Shown here: in pieces, positions 44,023 to 52,575 of the stretch
How the letters are laid out: each line of letters starts with the position of its first letter
How positions within the stretch are numbered: the stretch's first letter is position 1
Source: Methanobacteriota archaeon
GTDB taxonomy: Archaea > Thermoplasmatota > E2 > JACPAO01 > JAHWKR01
NCBI GenBank assembly: GCA_019347805.1
Contig: JAHWKR010000006.1
Coordinates: 25,142 to 89,141, forward strand
Direction: 5' to 3'
DNA length: 64,000 bases
Notes under the pieces: generated by a model
What the model was told of the DNA's origin: nothing
The model's database searches: none
What the model saw: the letters and a program-made list of their open reading frames with translations, nothing else
Translations under genes and position numbers: made by a program

Positions 44023-44982
44023 TCAGGAGGACACTGGCGGTGGCGTCGTGACGCGTGGCGAGGGGTCCTCAGCGAGCCAGGTGTGCTCTTCCAGGAGGAA
44101 CGCCGCCTCTTGGGCCAACTCCACCGAGGCGTCCCAGTTCTTCAGCGACACCTGCTCCACGTTCAGGCCGATGGGCACCTGGATGTTCTCGTTGCGCGCC
44201 GCCTCGAGGACCTGCCGCAGGATGCCGAGGTTCAGTTCCAGCGAGCGCAGCCCGACGTCTTTCTCGTCCCACAGGATGTCACGTTCGACGTGGGCCGGGA
44301 CCTCGACGCCGAGGTGCTTCAGCAGCTTGATGTCGCGCGCGTCGGTGACCGGTGCGAGGCCGATGAACACGGTCGCGGGGCGCACGCCGGCCAACCGGCA
44401 GGCACGGTCGTAGTCGCGCAGGAGCCGGCGCGTGGTGAGCGGTTCGAGGACGATCTGTGATGTGAAGTGGTCCGCGCCCGCCTGCGTCTTCTGCACCATG
44501 CGGTCCGGTTCGTCGGAGCCTCGGCGCCGGCGGAAGGGGATGCAGATGTTGCCGATGGTGCCGTCATCGACAAGGGGCGCGGCGATGCGGTTCGCCTGCG
44601 TCACCGAAGGGCCGGGATAGTCGATGCGGGACGATTCCCCGCCGACCAGGATGAGATGCCGGATCCCCTGCTCTCGGGCGTGCTCCACCCAGGCCGGCAG
44701 TTCGTCCGGGGGGGTGAGGGCGACGATCTTGTTGACGAGGGTCTCGACGCCGGTCGTCCTCTGGACCGAGATGGCGTAGTCGAGGGCGTCCACCGTCTCG
44801 TAGCTCCCCCCGACGATCTGGGGCACGTTGACAGAGCCGACGTGGGGCAGGTGGCCGATGATGTCCGCCAACTCGTCGAGGTGGGCGTCGATCTCGGCCG
44901 GGCTCGAGCGCTTGGGGGGCGGCACCGGCTCGAACATGAGCGGCGGTCGCGCGCAGGCGCCGAGGCTGGCCTTGAAGCCCAT
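44023..44982 (-). CDS. Methylenetetrahydrofolate reductase-like protein (MetF-like)
   Basis: 319 residues from the ATG at 44982. It shows a MetF-like TIM barrel: MFEPVPPPKRSSPAEI at the start, NVPQIVGGSY, HLILVGGESS, TQAGADHFTSQIVLEP and VFIGLAPVTDARDIKLLKHLGVEVP. It would reduce a methylene-pterin to the methyl form using FAD, for methionine synthesis; the archaeal cofactor may differ. The start is set by a TATA-like box at 45008-45014. It is a single gene next to the mevalonate operon. Confidence 0.85.
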   Translation of the reverse strand: MGFKASLGACARPPLMFEPVPPPKRSSPAEIDAHLDELADIIGHLPHVGSVNVPQIVGGSYETVDALDYAISVQRTTGVETLVNKIVALTPPDELPAWVEHAREQGIRHLILVGGESSRIDYPGPSVTQANRIAAPLVDDGTIGNICIPFRRRRGSDEPDRMVQKTQAGADHFTSQIVLEPLTTRRLLRDYDRACRLAGVRPATVFIGLAPVTDARDIKLLKHLGVEVPAHVERDILWDEKDVGLRSLELNLGILRQVLEAARNENIQVPIGLNVEQVSLKNWDASVELAQEAAFLLEEHTWLAEDPSPRVTTPPPVSS

Positions 44983-45007
44983 TGTCCTTCCTTGAGGGGC
45001 GCGCCCC

Positions 45008-45014
45008 ATATAAA
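45008..45014 (-). promoter_or_regulatory. TATA-like box for the MetF-like gene
   Basis: ATATAAA on the plus strand (TTTATAT on the minus) is centred 29 nt before the ATG at 44982, so the mRNA is probably leaderless or nearly so. A second AT-rich stretch (CAATATAACC, 45039-45048) lies further upstream. Confidence 0.55.
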
Positions 45015-45147
45015 CATACCTGGAAGTTATGGAAATGTTCACGCAATATAACCACTAATCATCAAAACATCGGTCTAGGGGCCCTGGAGGGCCGGTTTCC
45101 GCCCTGGGGCGATGCATCCGGACCATACCGACCCGGCCGGAGACGGC

Positions 45148-45573
45148 TCAAGAGGGGGTAGAGCCCTGTTCCACGAGCGGCACGAACTTGGTGCCGTAGT
45201 AGATGACCCCGGAGGCGCCGTCCGACTGGATGCGCCGGAACGCCGACTTGACCCGCATGCCCGGCACGACATCGTGGGGGTCGGCCACGTCGCTCACCTG
45301 CGTCGTCAACCGACATCCTTCGTCGAGTTCGATGATGGCGACCGCGTAGGGCACCTGGTCCTCGAAGCCCGGCGCCGGGTCGTGCACCACCGTGCTCGCC
45401 ACCACCGTCCCTGTGCCGTCCATCTTGTGGCGTTCCATCTTGCCGACCGATTCGCGGCGGCAGACCGGACAGACCCAGCGCGGCGGGAAGTAGACCCGGT
45501 CGCAGTTCGTGCAGCGCGTGCCCTCCAACCGGTAGCGGTGCGGTTGTTCGCGCCAGAAGCGGGGGACGCCCAT
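45148..45573 (-). CDS. DUF35 OB-fold/zinc-ribbon protein, thiolase-HMGS partner
   Basis: 141 residues. N-terminal rubredoxin-like zinc ribbon with CTNCDRVYFPPRWVCPVCRR, then an OB-fold (GTGTVVASTVVHDPAPGFEDQVPYAVAIIELDEG). In archaea these proteins bridge acetoacetyl-CoA thiolase and HMG-CoA synthase in one complex and pass the intermediate. It overlaps the thiolase stop by 1 nt in ATGA style and is the last gene of the HMGS-thiolase-DUF35 operon. Confidence 0.92.
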   Translation of the reverse strand: MGVPRFWREQPHRYRLEGTRCTNCDRVYFPPRWVCPVCRRESVGKMERHKMDGTGTVVASTVVHDPAPGFEDQVPYAVAIIELDEGCRLTTQVSDVADPHDVVPGMRVKSAFRRIQSDGASGVIYYGTKFVPLVEQGSTPS

Positions 45574-46805
45574 CAGAGCACCTCCAAGGCGGTCACCACG
45601 GCGGTCGCGCCGGTGCCGCCGGTGTTGTGGCAGACGCCGCGCCGGGCGTCCTTGACCTGACGGCCCTCGGCCTCGTTGCGCAGCTGCGACACGATCTCGG
45701 CGATCTGCGCCAAGCCGGTCGCGCCGACGGCGTGGCCGCGCGCCTTGAGGCCGCCTGACGGATTGATGGGGATGCGGCCGCCCAACGCCGTCTCGCCTTC
45801 GAGGGTCGCCGGCCCGGCGCCGCCGCGCGGGAAGAAACCGAGGTCCTCGAGCGCGATGAGCTCGTTGACCGTGTAGGCGTCATGCAGTTCGGCGACATCG
45901 ACCGAATCAGGCCCCCAGCCGGCTTGCGCGTAGGCGCGTTCGGCGGCGGCGCGCGCGGCGGCCATCGTGGTGAGGCTGTGGCGGGCGTGCAGGGCGAGCG
46001 TGTCCGAGCCCTGGCCGGTGCCGGCGACCTTGACCGGCTTCTTGGTGAAGCTCTCGGCCGCCTCGAGGGGGCAAAGGACCACCGTGGAGGCGCCGTCGGA
46101 GAGCGGGGCGCAGTGGAGCCGGGTCAGCGGGTCGGCGACCATCGGCGCGGCGTGCACCTGTTCGCGGGTGATGGGCCGTTTGAACTGGGCGTACGGGTTC
46201 TTGAGGCCATGGTCGTGGTTCTTGACCGCCACCTGGGCGAGCATGTCCAAGGTGGTCCCGAGCTCGTCCATGTGCGCCCGTGCCATCATGGCATGGATCG
46301 CCGTGTCGGTCGCGCCGACGAACGACTCCCATTCTTGGTCCATGGAGCTGCCGACGATGCGCGCCGTCTCCGCGTCCGACGAATCGGTCATCTTCTCGAC
46401 ACCGCCGACGACGACGATGTCCGCGTCGCCGCTCCGGACCGCCAACACGCCTTGCCGGAACGCGATGCTTCCCGAGGCGCCGCTGCCTTCGACGCGGGTC
46501 GCGGGCATGTGGAAGTCGGCCAGGCCGGCATGGTCGATAACGAGCGGGGCGACATGCTCCTGGCCGATGGTGAGCGCCGTCGACATGCTGCCGACGTAGA
46601 CCGCGTCGATGTCCTCACCCTGGATGTTGGCGTCTTGGATGGCCTTCAGACCCGCCTCGGTGACGAGGTCGCGGAACGACGCTTCCCACCGTTCGCCGAA
46701 CGCGGTCTGGCCGATGCCGATGACGGCGACCTCGCGCCCGGCATGATGGCGCGCCTTCTCCGCGGGATTAGTCGCCAAGGATGATCTTCCCCCTGTACTT
46801 GGCAT
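45573..46805 (-). CDS. Archaeal thiolase-family protein (acetoacetyl-CoA thiolase-like)
   Basis: 410 residues. SCPx-type thiolase fold: VAVIGIGQTAFGERW, RVEGSGASGSIAFRQG, HDAYTVNELIALEDLGF and GHAVGATGLAQIAE with the catalytic His. The loop that normally carries the nucleophilic Cys (ACASG) reads S-Gly109-A-S-G here. A Cys is present near the end (GVCHNTGGTG). From its place between HMGS and DUF35 genes it should condense acetyl-CoA units. The ATG at 46805 overlaps HMGS by 38 nt; a TTG at 46778 would overlap less. Confidence 0.85.
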   Translation of the reverse strand: MPSTGGRSSLATNPAEKARHHAGREVAVIGIGQTAFGERWEASFRDLVTEAGLKAIQDANIQGEDIDAVYVGSMSTALTIGQEHVAPLVIDHAGLADFHMPATRVEGSGASGSIAFRQGVLAVRSGDADIVVVGGVEKMTDSSDAETARIVGSSMDQEWESFVGATDTAIHAMMARAHMDELGTTLDMLAQVAVKNHDHGLKNPYAQFKRPITREQVHAAPMVADPLTRLHCAPLSDGASTVVLCPLEAAESFTKKPVKVAGTGQGSDTLALHARHSLTTMAAARAAAERAYAQAGWGPDSVDVAELHDAYTVNELIALEDLGFFPRGGAGPATLEGETALGGRIPINPSGGLKARGHAVGATGLAQIAEIVSQLRNEAEGRQVKDARRGVCHNTGGTGATAVVTALEVL

Positions 46806-47901
46806 AGGTCGAATAGTCGAGGTCGACGGTCTTGGCCAGGTGCTCCTCGACCGTGCGGCTCTTCTTCTTGCGGTAGTCGACGATGGCGTCGGTGACGGTG
46901 ATGTCGAAGGCGTCCGAACCGGCGCCCGAGCCGTAGCCGGTGACGAAGACGCGGTCGCCCGGTGCGGCGATGTCCAACACCGCGGCGAGGCCGAGCGGTG
47001 CGGCGGCGGAATAGGTGTTGCCGATCTTGGGCGCCAGGAGCCCGGTCTGGATCTGGTCCATGGTGAAGCCCAACTGCTTGGCGATGTTGACCGGGAACTT
47101 GCCGTTCGGTTGATGGAAGACCGCGTGCTGGTAGTCGTCCGGTGTGCTCTCCATGGCGGCCATCATGCGCTCGGCGCACGCCTTGACATGGCGGAAGAAG
47201 GCGGGGCGGCCGGTGAAGCGCTCGCCGTGGCTGGGATATTTCTGGCCTTCCCGCCGCCAGAAGTCGGGCGTGTCGGTGGTGAAGGAGACCGTATGGTTCA
47301 GGCTCGCGATGATGTCCTCGCTGCCGATGAGGAACGCCGCCCCGCCCGCAGAGGCGCTGTATTCCAGGGCGTTCCGGGGTGCCCCTTGCGAGGTGTCTGC
47401 GGCGACGACGAGCGCGGTGTCGACCATCGAGCTGCGCACCAGCCCCATGGCGGTCTGCATGGCCGCGGTCCCGGCCTTGCAAGCGAACTCGAAATCGGCC
47501 GCGGTGAGCTCGGGGCCGGCACCGATCGCCGCCGCCAGGATGGTCCCCGTGGGTTTGACGGCGTAGGGGTGGGATTCGCTGCCGACATAGATGGCACCGA
47601 CGCGGCGCGGGTCGAAGCCGACGCGGTCGATGGCCTGCCGGGTCGCCTCGACCGAGATGGTGGCGACGTCCTCGTCGGGGCCGGGCACCGATTTCTGGCG
47701 CACGTTGAGGTTGGCCGCGGTCTGGGGACCGTCGTGACCCCACACCTGGGCGATGGTCTCGGTGCGGATGCGATAGCGAGGGACATAGAACCCGTACGAG
47801 ACGATGCCGACCGGGCGAAGGTGCGGCGGGTGGCCCTCGTGCCGGGGCGGGGCACCGAAAGGACTCGGCGCGCCGTTCTCCCTGTCTGGGGGTGCAATCA
47901 C
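46768..47901 (-). CDS. HMG-CoA synthase
   Basis: About 377 residues from a GTG at 47901. Archaeal-type HMG-CoA synthase: VGIVSYGFYVPRYRI, IYVGSESHPYAVKP, the acyl-carrying Cys in FEFACKAGTAAMQTA, the His in HAVFHQPNGKFP and PKIGNTYSAAAPLGLAA. It condenses acetoacetyl-CoA with acetyl-CoA at the start of the mevalonate pathway. First gene of the operon with thiolase and DUF35. The first 30 residues are low complexity. The frame stays open to an ATG at 48042, close behind a strong TATA-like box at 48086-48098, so the true start is uncertain. Confidence 0.93.
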   Translation of the reverse strand: MIAPPDRENGAPSPFGAPPRHEGHPPHLRPVGIVSYGFYVPRYRIRTETIAQVWGHDGPQTAANLNVRQKSVPGPDEDVATISVEATRQAIDRVGFDPRRVGAIYVGSESHPYAVKPTGTILAAAIGAGPELTAADFEFACKAGTAAMQTAMGLVRSSMVDTALVVAADTSQGAPRNALEYSASAGGAAFLIGSEDIIASLNHTVSFTTDTPDFWRREGQKYPSHGERFTGRPAFFRHVKACAERMMAAMESTPDDYQHAVFHQPNGKFPVNIAKQLGFTMDQIQTGLLAPKIGNTYSAAAPLGLAAVLDIAAPGDRVFVTGYGSGAGSDAFDITVTDAIVDYRKKKSRTVEEHLAKTVDLDYSTYAKYRGKIILGD

Positions 47902-48268
47902 GGTGCGGGGCGCGTGAGAGGCACCGGCTTCAAATGGCTTTTGAAGGAGTGGGCCCGGCGGGTGGCGACCGGAGGCCCGCGGCCTCTCGAACGACCCACA
48001 GGTGGCGGGAAGTGGGGTCCGGAGGGTCGACGACGTCGACACGGATCCCGCAGAGTCGGCAAAGCGTGCCGCCCCGTGTCACGGAGTTTTTATATCTTAG
48101 AGGGTCTGCCCGGCGACCAAGAGCCGGCGGGACGGAGCAGCACACCACCATACCTCCAATACCTCCAAACACCGTCCTCGCGCCCGGACGCGGTCCGGGT
48201 GCGGCCTTGAATCTCCTTGGCCACACCTCCAACGGGGACGTCCGACCCGCCGGCTCCCTCTTCTCGCC
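47902..48268. other. Intergenic region upstream of HMGS
   Basis: Holds the HMGS promoter region and no other gene I can support. A TATA-like run at 48086-48098 stands out in very GC-rich DNA. Reading toward HMGS it would start RNA near 48065, giving a leader of about 20 nt to the ATG at 48042 or about 165 nt to the GTG at 47901. No tRNA or riboswitch fold was recognised. Confidence 0.4.
48086..48098 (-). promoter_or_regulatory. Strong TATA-like box upstream of HMGS
   Basis: The plus strand reads GTTTTTATATCTT; on the minus strand this gives GATATAAAAAC, a near-ideal archaeal TATA box pointing at the HMGS-thiolase-DUF35 operon. Confidence 0.5.
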
Positions 48269-49261
48269 TCAGTCGAGGTGCGCATCCACCAGGTGGGCGT
48301 CGCGCCCGACCGAGAGTCTCAGCACCTCGTCGATCCCGGGCAGCCCGGCCATCGCCGCGACGACGCGCTCCTCATGCTCCGGCACGATGTTGACGTAGGG
48401 CGTGGCGCCGGTGTCGATGGAGAACCAGCAGCCGAGCTCCTCCTCCTTGCGCAACCGCCGCACCTCGTGCATGACCCTGATGGTCTCGGGGCGCCAGGTG
48501 AGCCGCATGGCGTCCGAGGTCATGGTGATGGCGTGCAGGTTGAGGGTGTCGCGCTCGGCGACGAGGCCGATCTCGCGGATGTCGCCCGTGGTCACCGCCA
48601 CGCGCATGCGCACGAGGGCGTCCTCGACATACTTGAGCCGCGCATCGAAGAACGGCGACGACAGCACCTCGCGGTGCACGCCCTCGGTCGGCTCGTCGCT
48701 GCGGATGACCGGCACGACGATGCGCAGGTCGATCTTCTCGGCACCGAGGAGCTTCTTGGACATCGACTCGGCGGCCGGGCGGCCCCGCGGCGGTGGCGAC
48801 CATTCGCTGAACCAGCCGGTCACCGACCGCGCGGCGGAACCCGCCCCCAGGCGGGCGATGGCCGAGATCCGTGGCGCGTCGAGGCCAAGACCGTAGGCGG
48901 CGACCGCGGCCTTGGCGAGCGCGGCGAACCCGGAGGCGCTGCTGCCGAGTCCGATGCGTTCCGGGAAATCGTTCGTGGAGACGACGCGGGCGGCGCGATG
49001 GTCGCCGCTTTGCCGGCGCACTTCGTCCAGGATGGTGCGGATGCGTTCTAGGGGCCGGCCCTTGACGGGGGTCTCGTTGATGACCGCCTCGTCCTCCGTG
49101 CCGCCATCCAGGACGGTCACCGTGGTCTTGGTGTGCGTCGGCGCGGTGCAGACCGAGATGGAGCTGTGATAGGGCACCCGCCGCTCGAAGTCCCTCAGTC
49201 CGTGGTACTTGACGAGGCCCTGGATGGGGTGGGCGATGGCGGTGGCGCGGCCGGTCTCCAT
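48269..49261 (-). CDS. Diphosphomevalonate/phosphomevalonate decarboxylase-like GHMP protein
   Basis: 330 residues. Layout of the mevalonate-phosphate decarboxylase family: AIAHPIQGLVKYHG with Lys18, YHSSISVCT, the phosphate loop IGLGSSASGFAAL (104-111 core) and SIDTGATPYV with Asp283, matching the Lys and Asp of the decarboxylase site. Archaeal members act on mevalonate 5-phosphate, 5-diphosphate or (Thermoplasma) 3,5-bisphosphate; the sequence alone does not decide. It makes the C5 isoprene unit. It lies 57 nt downstream of the GxD-repeat secreted protein on the same strand. Confidence 0.85.
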   Translation of the reverse strand: METGRATAIAHPIQGLVKYHGLRDFERRVPYHSSISVCTAPTHTKTTVTVLDGGTEDEAVINETPVKGRPLERIRTILDEVRRQSGDHRAARVVSTNDFPERIGLGSSASGFAALAKAAVAAYGLGLDAPRISAIARLGAGSAARSVTGWFSEWSPPPRGRPAAESMSKKLLGAEKIDLRIVVPVIRSDEPTEGVHREVLSSPFFDARLKYVEDALVRMRVAVTTGDIREIGLVAERDTLNLHAITMTSDAMRLTWRPETIRVMHEVRRLRKEEELGCWFSIDTGATPYVNIVPEHEERVVAAMAGLPGIDEVLRLSVGRDAHLVDAHLD

Positions 49262-49318
49262 GGGTTCGGAGGGCGGAACCGCTCGTGGGGGACATGGCTT
49301 TCGGTCGCCCGCCGTCTT

Positions 49319-51589
49319 TCAGTTGGTGACGGTGTTGCACGCGGCGGTGGATACGAGCTTGTTGACGTCGGCGAGGAAAGCGCTGCTCGTGAGGTACCCG
49401 GCGGCACCGCCTGTTCCGTCGATGCCGCGCCCGAACTCGCCTTGGCCCCAATAGGAACCGTCCGCCCGGGTGCCGAAGTCGACCACCGGATTGCTGTAGC
49501 TGTCCGTCCCGTCGCCGTCGACGAGGACGCCGTAGATGCAGGTCATGAGGCCGCCGGTGAGCCCGGGACCGGTGATCGGGTCGAAGCCGGCGAAGCCCTG
49601 TCCGCGCGTGCTGTTGTACCGGAGGAAGTAGGTGTCGTCGCCGTCCGCGTCGACAAGCAGCGCGACGCCGCCCGAGGTGCCGCCTTGGCCCACTTCGCTC
49701 GTGTAGCTGTCCGTGCCGCCTCCGTCGGCGAGGATGCCGACGCCGCCGTCGTGGGCGCAGCCGTTGCCGCAGGCGTATTGCACGAGGAACAGGTCCTTGC
49801 GCACGTCGGTCGTATAGACGTCGTCCCCTGCGGCGTCCGCGAGAACGCCGACGCCGACATAGCCTTCGCCGTTGCCGCCGATGTAGATGTCGAGCCACGG
49901 AGCGGAGAGCACCATGTGCGTGTCGTAGATGTCGTTCCCCGTGCCGTCGACGACCACCGAGGCGCCGAGGACACCGACGCCGATGGACCATTCGCCGGCC
50001 GTGTGGTTGTCGATCCCGGAGCCGTCGACGAGGAGACTCGTGCCGAGGAGCGTCAAGGTCTGGAATCCCGCTTCGGTGAAGTAGTGGTCGTCGCCCGTGG
50101 CGTCGACGAGGACGCCCGTGCCGCCCCAACCGGTCGCCTGGCAGGTCGTTCCCGGCCGGGGCCGGTTGACGGGGAGGATGGAGTCGCTGAAGTCGTCGAC
50201 CCCCCAGCAGGTGTAGTGGTCGTTCCCCGTGCGGTCGACGAGGACGCCGACGCCGACGTCCCAGCCGAGGCCTTGGGCGACGACGCGGGCGCGGTAGGTG
50301 TCGGTGCCGGAATGGTCGACGAGCGCGCCGAGGCCGCCCACCTGGCCGAAGCCTTGCGCCTGCGCGTCCGCCTCGTAGCCGTCGTCGCCACCGAGGTCCA
50401 TGAGGAGTCCGACGCCGGCCACTTGACCGTCGCCTTGGCTGTGGCGGTAGGCGGAGTAGCTGTCTTTGCCGGCGACGTCGACCACGGCGCCGAAGCCGCC
50501 GAAGCCGCCCGAGCCCTGGGCCGGTGCGGCGTGATAGGAATAGGTGTCATCGCCGTCGAGGTCGATGGCGATGGAGGCGTTGTGGGTCTGGTGCACGAGG
50601 CGCAGGAAGGTGTCGCGCCACGCCTGGTCGAAGGCGTCGGAAGGTGGGAGGCCGGGGGCCGTGCTGAGGGCATAGAGCGCTTCGTTCGCGGCGTGCAAGG
50701 TGGCACCGACGCCCGAGGCGAGGATGTCCGCCTGGACGGCGCCGGTCGGGTTGTTGTAGGTGTCGTCGCCGCCGAGGTCGAGGAGGACGAAGTAGCGGTC
50801 GGTGTAGGTGTGGGGACCGCTGCCGCTGACGGCGATCTCACCGTAGGGGGTCGTGTATTGGAAGACGTCGCCCGGTGCGGAGAGCGGCGCGGAGATGTCG
50901 TCGGGGATGGTGGAAAGGATGGCGACGGCGCGGTCGAGCGCTTCCGCCATGGCGAGGTTCGCCGCGGCGATCGCGGCGAGATCGAGGGAGGCAAGGAGCG
51001 TCTCGGTCTCTTCCATGAGCGAAAGGTCGAGGTCGGTGGTGGGGAGAAGGGACAATGCGGTCGCGTCCGCGCCGTAGGGCTGCGGTGTGGCATGTTGCAA
51101 GACGGCGGCGAGCGCGGTGAGATCGATCGTTTGGAACGCGCCCTGCGAAACGACACGGGCGTGGGTCTCGCCGTTCACGAGTTCGGCGAGCGCCTGTTCG
51201 ACGCGCGGGTCGAGCGTCATGGTCTCGGCATGCAGTGCGGTGGTCTCTGCCTCGGTGAGTGGTGTGCCTTCGTTCTGCCAGGCGTCGGCCAGTTCGACCG
51301 TGAGGGTGTCGGCCGGGGGCAATGCGACCTCGGGTAGCGCGACATCGGTGAACGCCGCCAGCGCCTCTGCGGTGAGGTCGTGTGCCGATGCGACGGAGTC
51401 GAGAAGGCGTGCGCCTTGTTCCTCGCCCAGCATGGCCGCCGACCCGGGTTCGGCGATCATCTTCTGACCGAGCGGCGACAGGAGGCGGGACCAGTCGGAG
51501 GCCTCTGGCGCATCAGGCGCCAGGGCGGTCGTGGACGAGACGGTCAAAAAGAGAGCCGATACCGCGATGATTGCAAGGTTCCGATACAT
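49319..51589 (-). CDS. Secreted GxLVDxxGxDxY-repeat protein
   Basis: 756 residues. Signal peptide to about residue 24, a helical region to about 240, then about twelve imperfect repeats of 20-30 residues of the form GVGVLVDxxGxDxYxx...QGxG (for example GGLGALVDHSGTDTYRA and GVGVLADAAGDDVYTT) up to about 690. The Gly/Asp periodicity suggests a stacked beta-helix or roll with ion-binding Asp loops. The end (LVSTAACNTVTN) has no anchor. A TATA-like GATAAT lies at 51624-51629. The function is unknown; a surface or matrix role is likely. Confidence 0.8.
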   Translation of the reverse strand: MYRNLAIIAVSALFLTVSSTTALAPDAPEASDWSRLLSPLGQKMIAEPGSAAMLGEEQGARLLDSVASAHDLTAEALAAFTDVALPEVALPPADTLTVELADAWQNEGTPLTEAETTALHAETMTLDPRVEQALAELVNGETHARVVSQGAFQTIDLTALAAVLQHATPQPYGADATALSLLPTTDLDLSLMEETETLLASLDLAAIAAANLAMAEALDRAVAILSTIPDDISAPLSAPGDVFQYTTPYGEIAVSGSGPHTYTDRYFVLLDLGGDDTYNNPTGAVQADILASGVGATLHAANEALYALSTAPGLPPSDAFDQAWRDTFLRLVHQTHNASIAIDLDGDDTYSYHAAPAQGSGGFGGFGAVVDVAGKDSYSAYRHSQGDGQVAGVGLLMDLGGDDGYEADAQAQGFGQVGGLGALVDHSGTDTYRARVVAQGLGWDVGVGVLVDRTGNDHYTCWGVDDFSDSILPVNRPRPGTTCQATGWGGTGVLVDATGDDHYFTEAGFQTLTLLGTSLLVDGSGIDNHTAGEWSIGVGVLGASVVVDGTGNDIYDTHMVLSAPWLDIYIGGNGEGYVGVGVLADAAGDDVYTTDVRKDLFLVQYACGNGCAHDGGVGILADGGGTDSYTSEVGQGGTSGGVALLVDADGDDTYFLRYNSTRGQGFAGFDPITGPGLTGGLMTCIYGVLVDGDGTDSYSNPVVDFGTRADGSYWGQGEFGRGIDGTGGAAGYLTSSAFLADVNKLVSTAACNTVTN

Positions 51590-51667
51590 GCACGCGCACC
51601 GAGGGCGGAACGGTCGGGGCGTAGATAATGGTTGGCTCGACGGGGTCGAAGTGGCGCGAGGGGCGGC

Positions 51668-52498
51668 TTACCCACTGCGCCGTCGCCACCGCTCCCGCTC
51701 CCCCACCTGCTCCCCCAAGCGCTCCATGCGCTCCCGGACCACCTTGCGGAAGTGGTCGAGGAACTCCATGAGGGTGCTGCGGACGTCGACCACGCGCTCG
51801 ATCAAGGTGCCGGTGACGATGATGTCGGCGCCCGCATCGATCAATGCACGCGCGGCGTCGGCGGTGCGGATGCCGCCTCCGACGATGACCGGGATCTCCA
51901 CTTCGGACTTGACCGCCTTGACCATCTCGAGCGGGACATGCTCGTCGGCGCCGCTTCCGGCTTCCAGGTAGACGAAATCCATGCCGAAGTATTGTGCCGC
52001 AAGGGCGTAGTCGATGGCGGTGTCGGGGTCGTCGCGCTTGATGAGTTCTGCTTCGCCCACCTCTCCGACGGCGCCGCCGGGTTCGACGACGAGATAGGCC
52101 ATGGAGATGGGTTCCAGTCCGAGCCGTTTGACCCATTTGGCGCCGTGGCGTTGCTCTTCGATGATGAAGCGGCGGTTGCGGGAGTTGAGCATGCTCATCC
52201 AGAAGACGGCGTCGGCCTTGGCGGAGATACCGGCGGCCCCGGGCGGGAACAGGATGGTGGGCAGGTGTTCGGCCTGTTTGCGGATGGCGTCCACCGTGGC
52301 GTCGGTCTTCTGGGTGGTGATGCCGGTGGAGCCGCCGATCATGATGGCGTGGCTGCCCGCGTCGGCGGCGGCGCGTGCCAATCTGCCCGCGTCCTCGGCC
52401 GATTGCTTGTCGGGGTCGATGAGCGTGAAATGGAGCGGACCCCTCAGGAGCTCCCGGAAGATGTAGTCCCGGACGTGTCCCGGGCGGCCCCGCGCCAT
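51668..52498 (-). CDS. Geranylgeranylglyceryl phosphate synthase
   Basis: 276 residues from the ATG at 52498, 27 nt from a TATA-like box. TIM-barrel GGGP synthase: LHFTLIDPDKQSAEDAGRLA, HAIMIGGSTGITT, LFPPGAAGIS, VYLEAGSGADEHVP, VIVGGGIRTADAARALIDAGAD and IIVTGTLIE, the phosphate- and prenyl-binding lines of the family. It joins sn-glycerol-1-phosphate to geranylgeranyl diphosphate, the first committed step of archaeal lipids. The C-terminal RERWRRRSG is basic. UbiA and GGPP synthase genes lie upstream. Confidence 0.95.
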   Translation of the reverse strand: MARGRPGHVRDYIFRELLRGPLHFTLIDPDKQSAEDAGRLARAAADAGSHAIMIGGSTGITTQKTDATVDAIRKQAEHLPTILFPPGAAGISAKADAVFWMSMLNSRNRRFIIEEQRHGAKWVKRLGLEPISMAYLVVEPGGAVGEVGEAELIKRDDPDTAIDYALAAQYFGMDFVYLEAGSGADEHVPLEMVKAVKSEVEIPVIVGGGIRTADAARALIDAGADIIVTGTLIERVVDVRSTLMEFLDHFRKVVRERMERLGEQVGERERWRRRSG

Positions 52499-52522
52499 CA
52501 GGTCTCCGATGGGTCGGTGGGT

Positions 52523-52528
52523 GATAAA
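52523..52528 (-). promoter_or_regulatory. TATA-like box for GGGP synthase
   Basis: GATAAA on the plus strand (TTTATC on minus) is centred 27-28 nt before the ATG at 52498; a leaderless mRNA is likely. The gene thus has its own promoter, separate from the ubiA-GGPP synthase pair. Confidence 0.55.
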
Positions 52529-52575
52529 GGTGGGCGGTGCGAGACCTGGTGCGGAAGGCGCTGCAGCAGGCCGCC

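Noticed and set aside
48086..48268. Possible small RNA from a plus-strand TATA reading
   Set aside because: The box reads at least as well on the minus strand toward HMGS, and no tRNA-like or conserved fold could be found downstream on the plus strand.
49133..51337. 734-codon open frame on the plus strand
   Set aside because: It is antisense to the GxD-repeat protein and the decarboxylase, has Val/Gly/Asp-rich low-complexity sequence typical of GC-rich shadow frames, and no domain or start signal.
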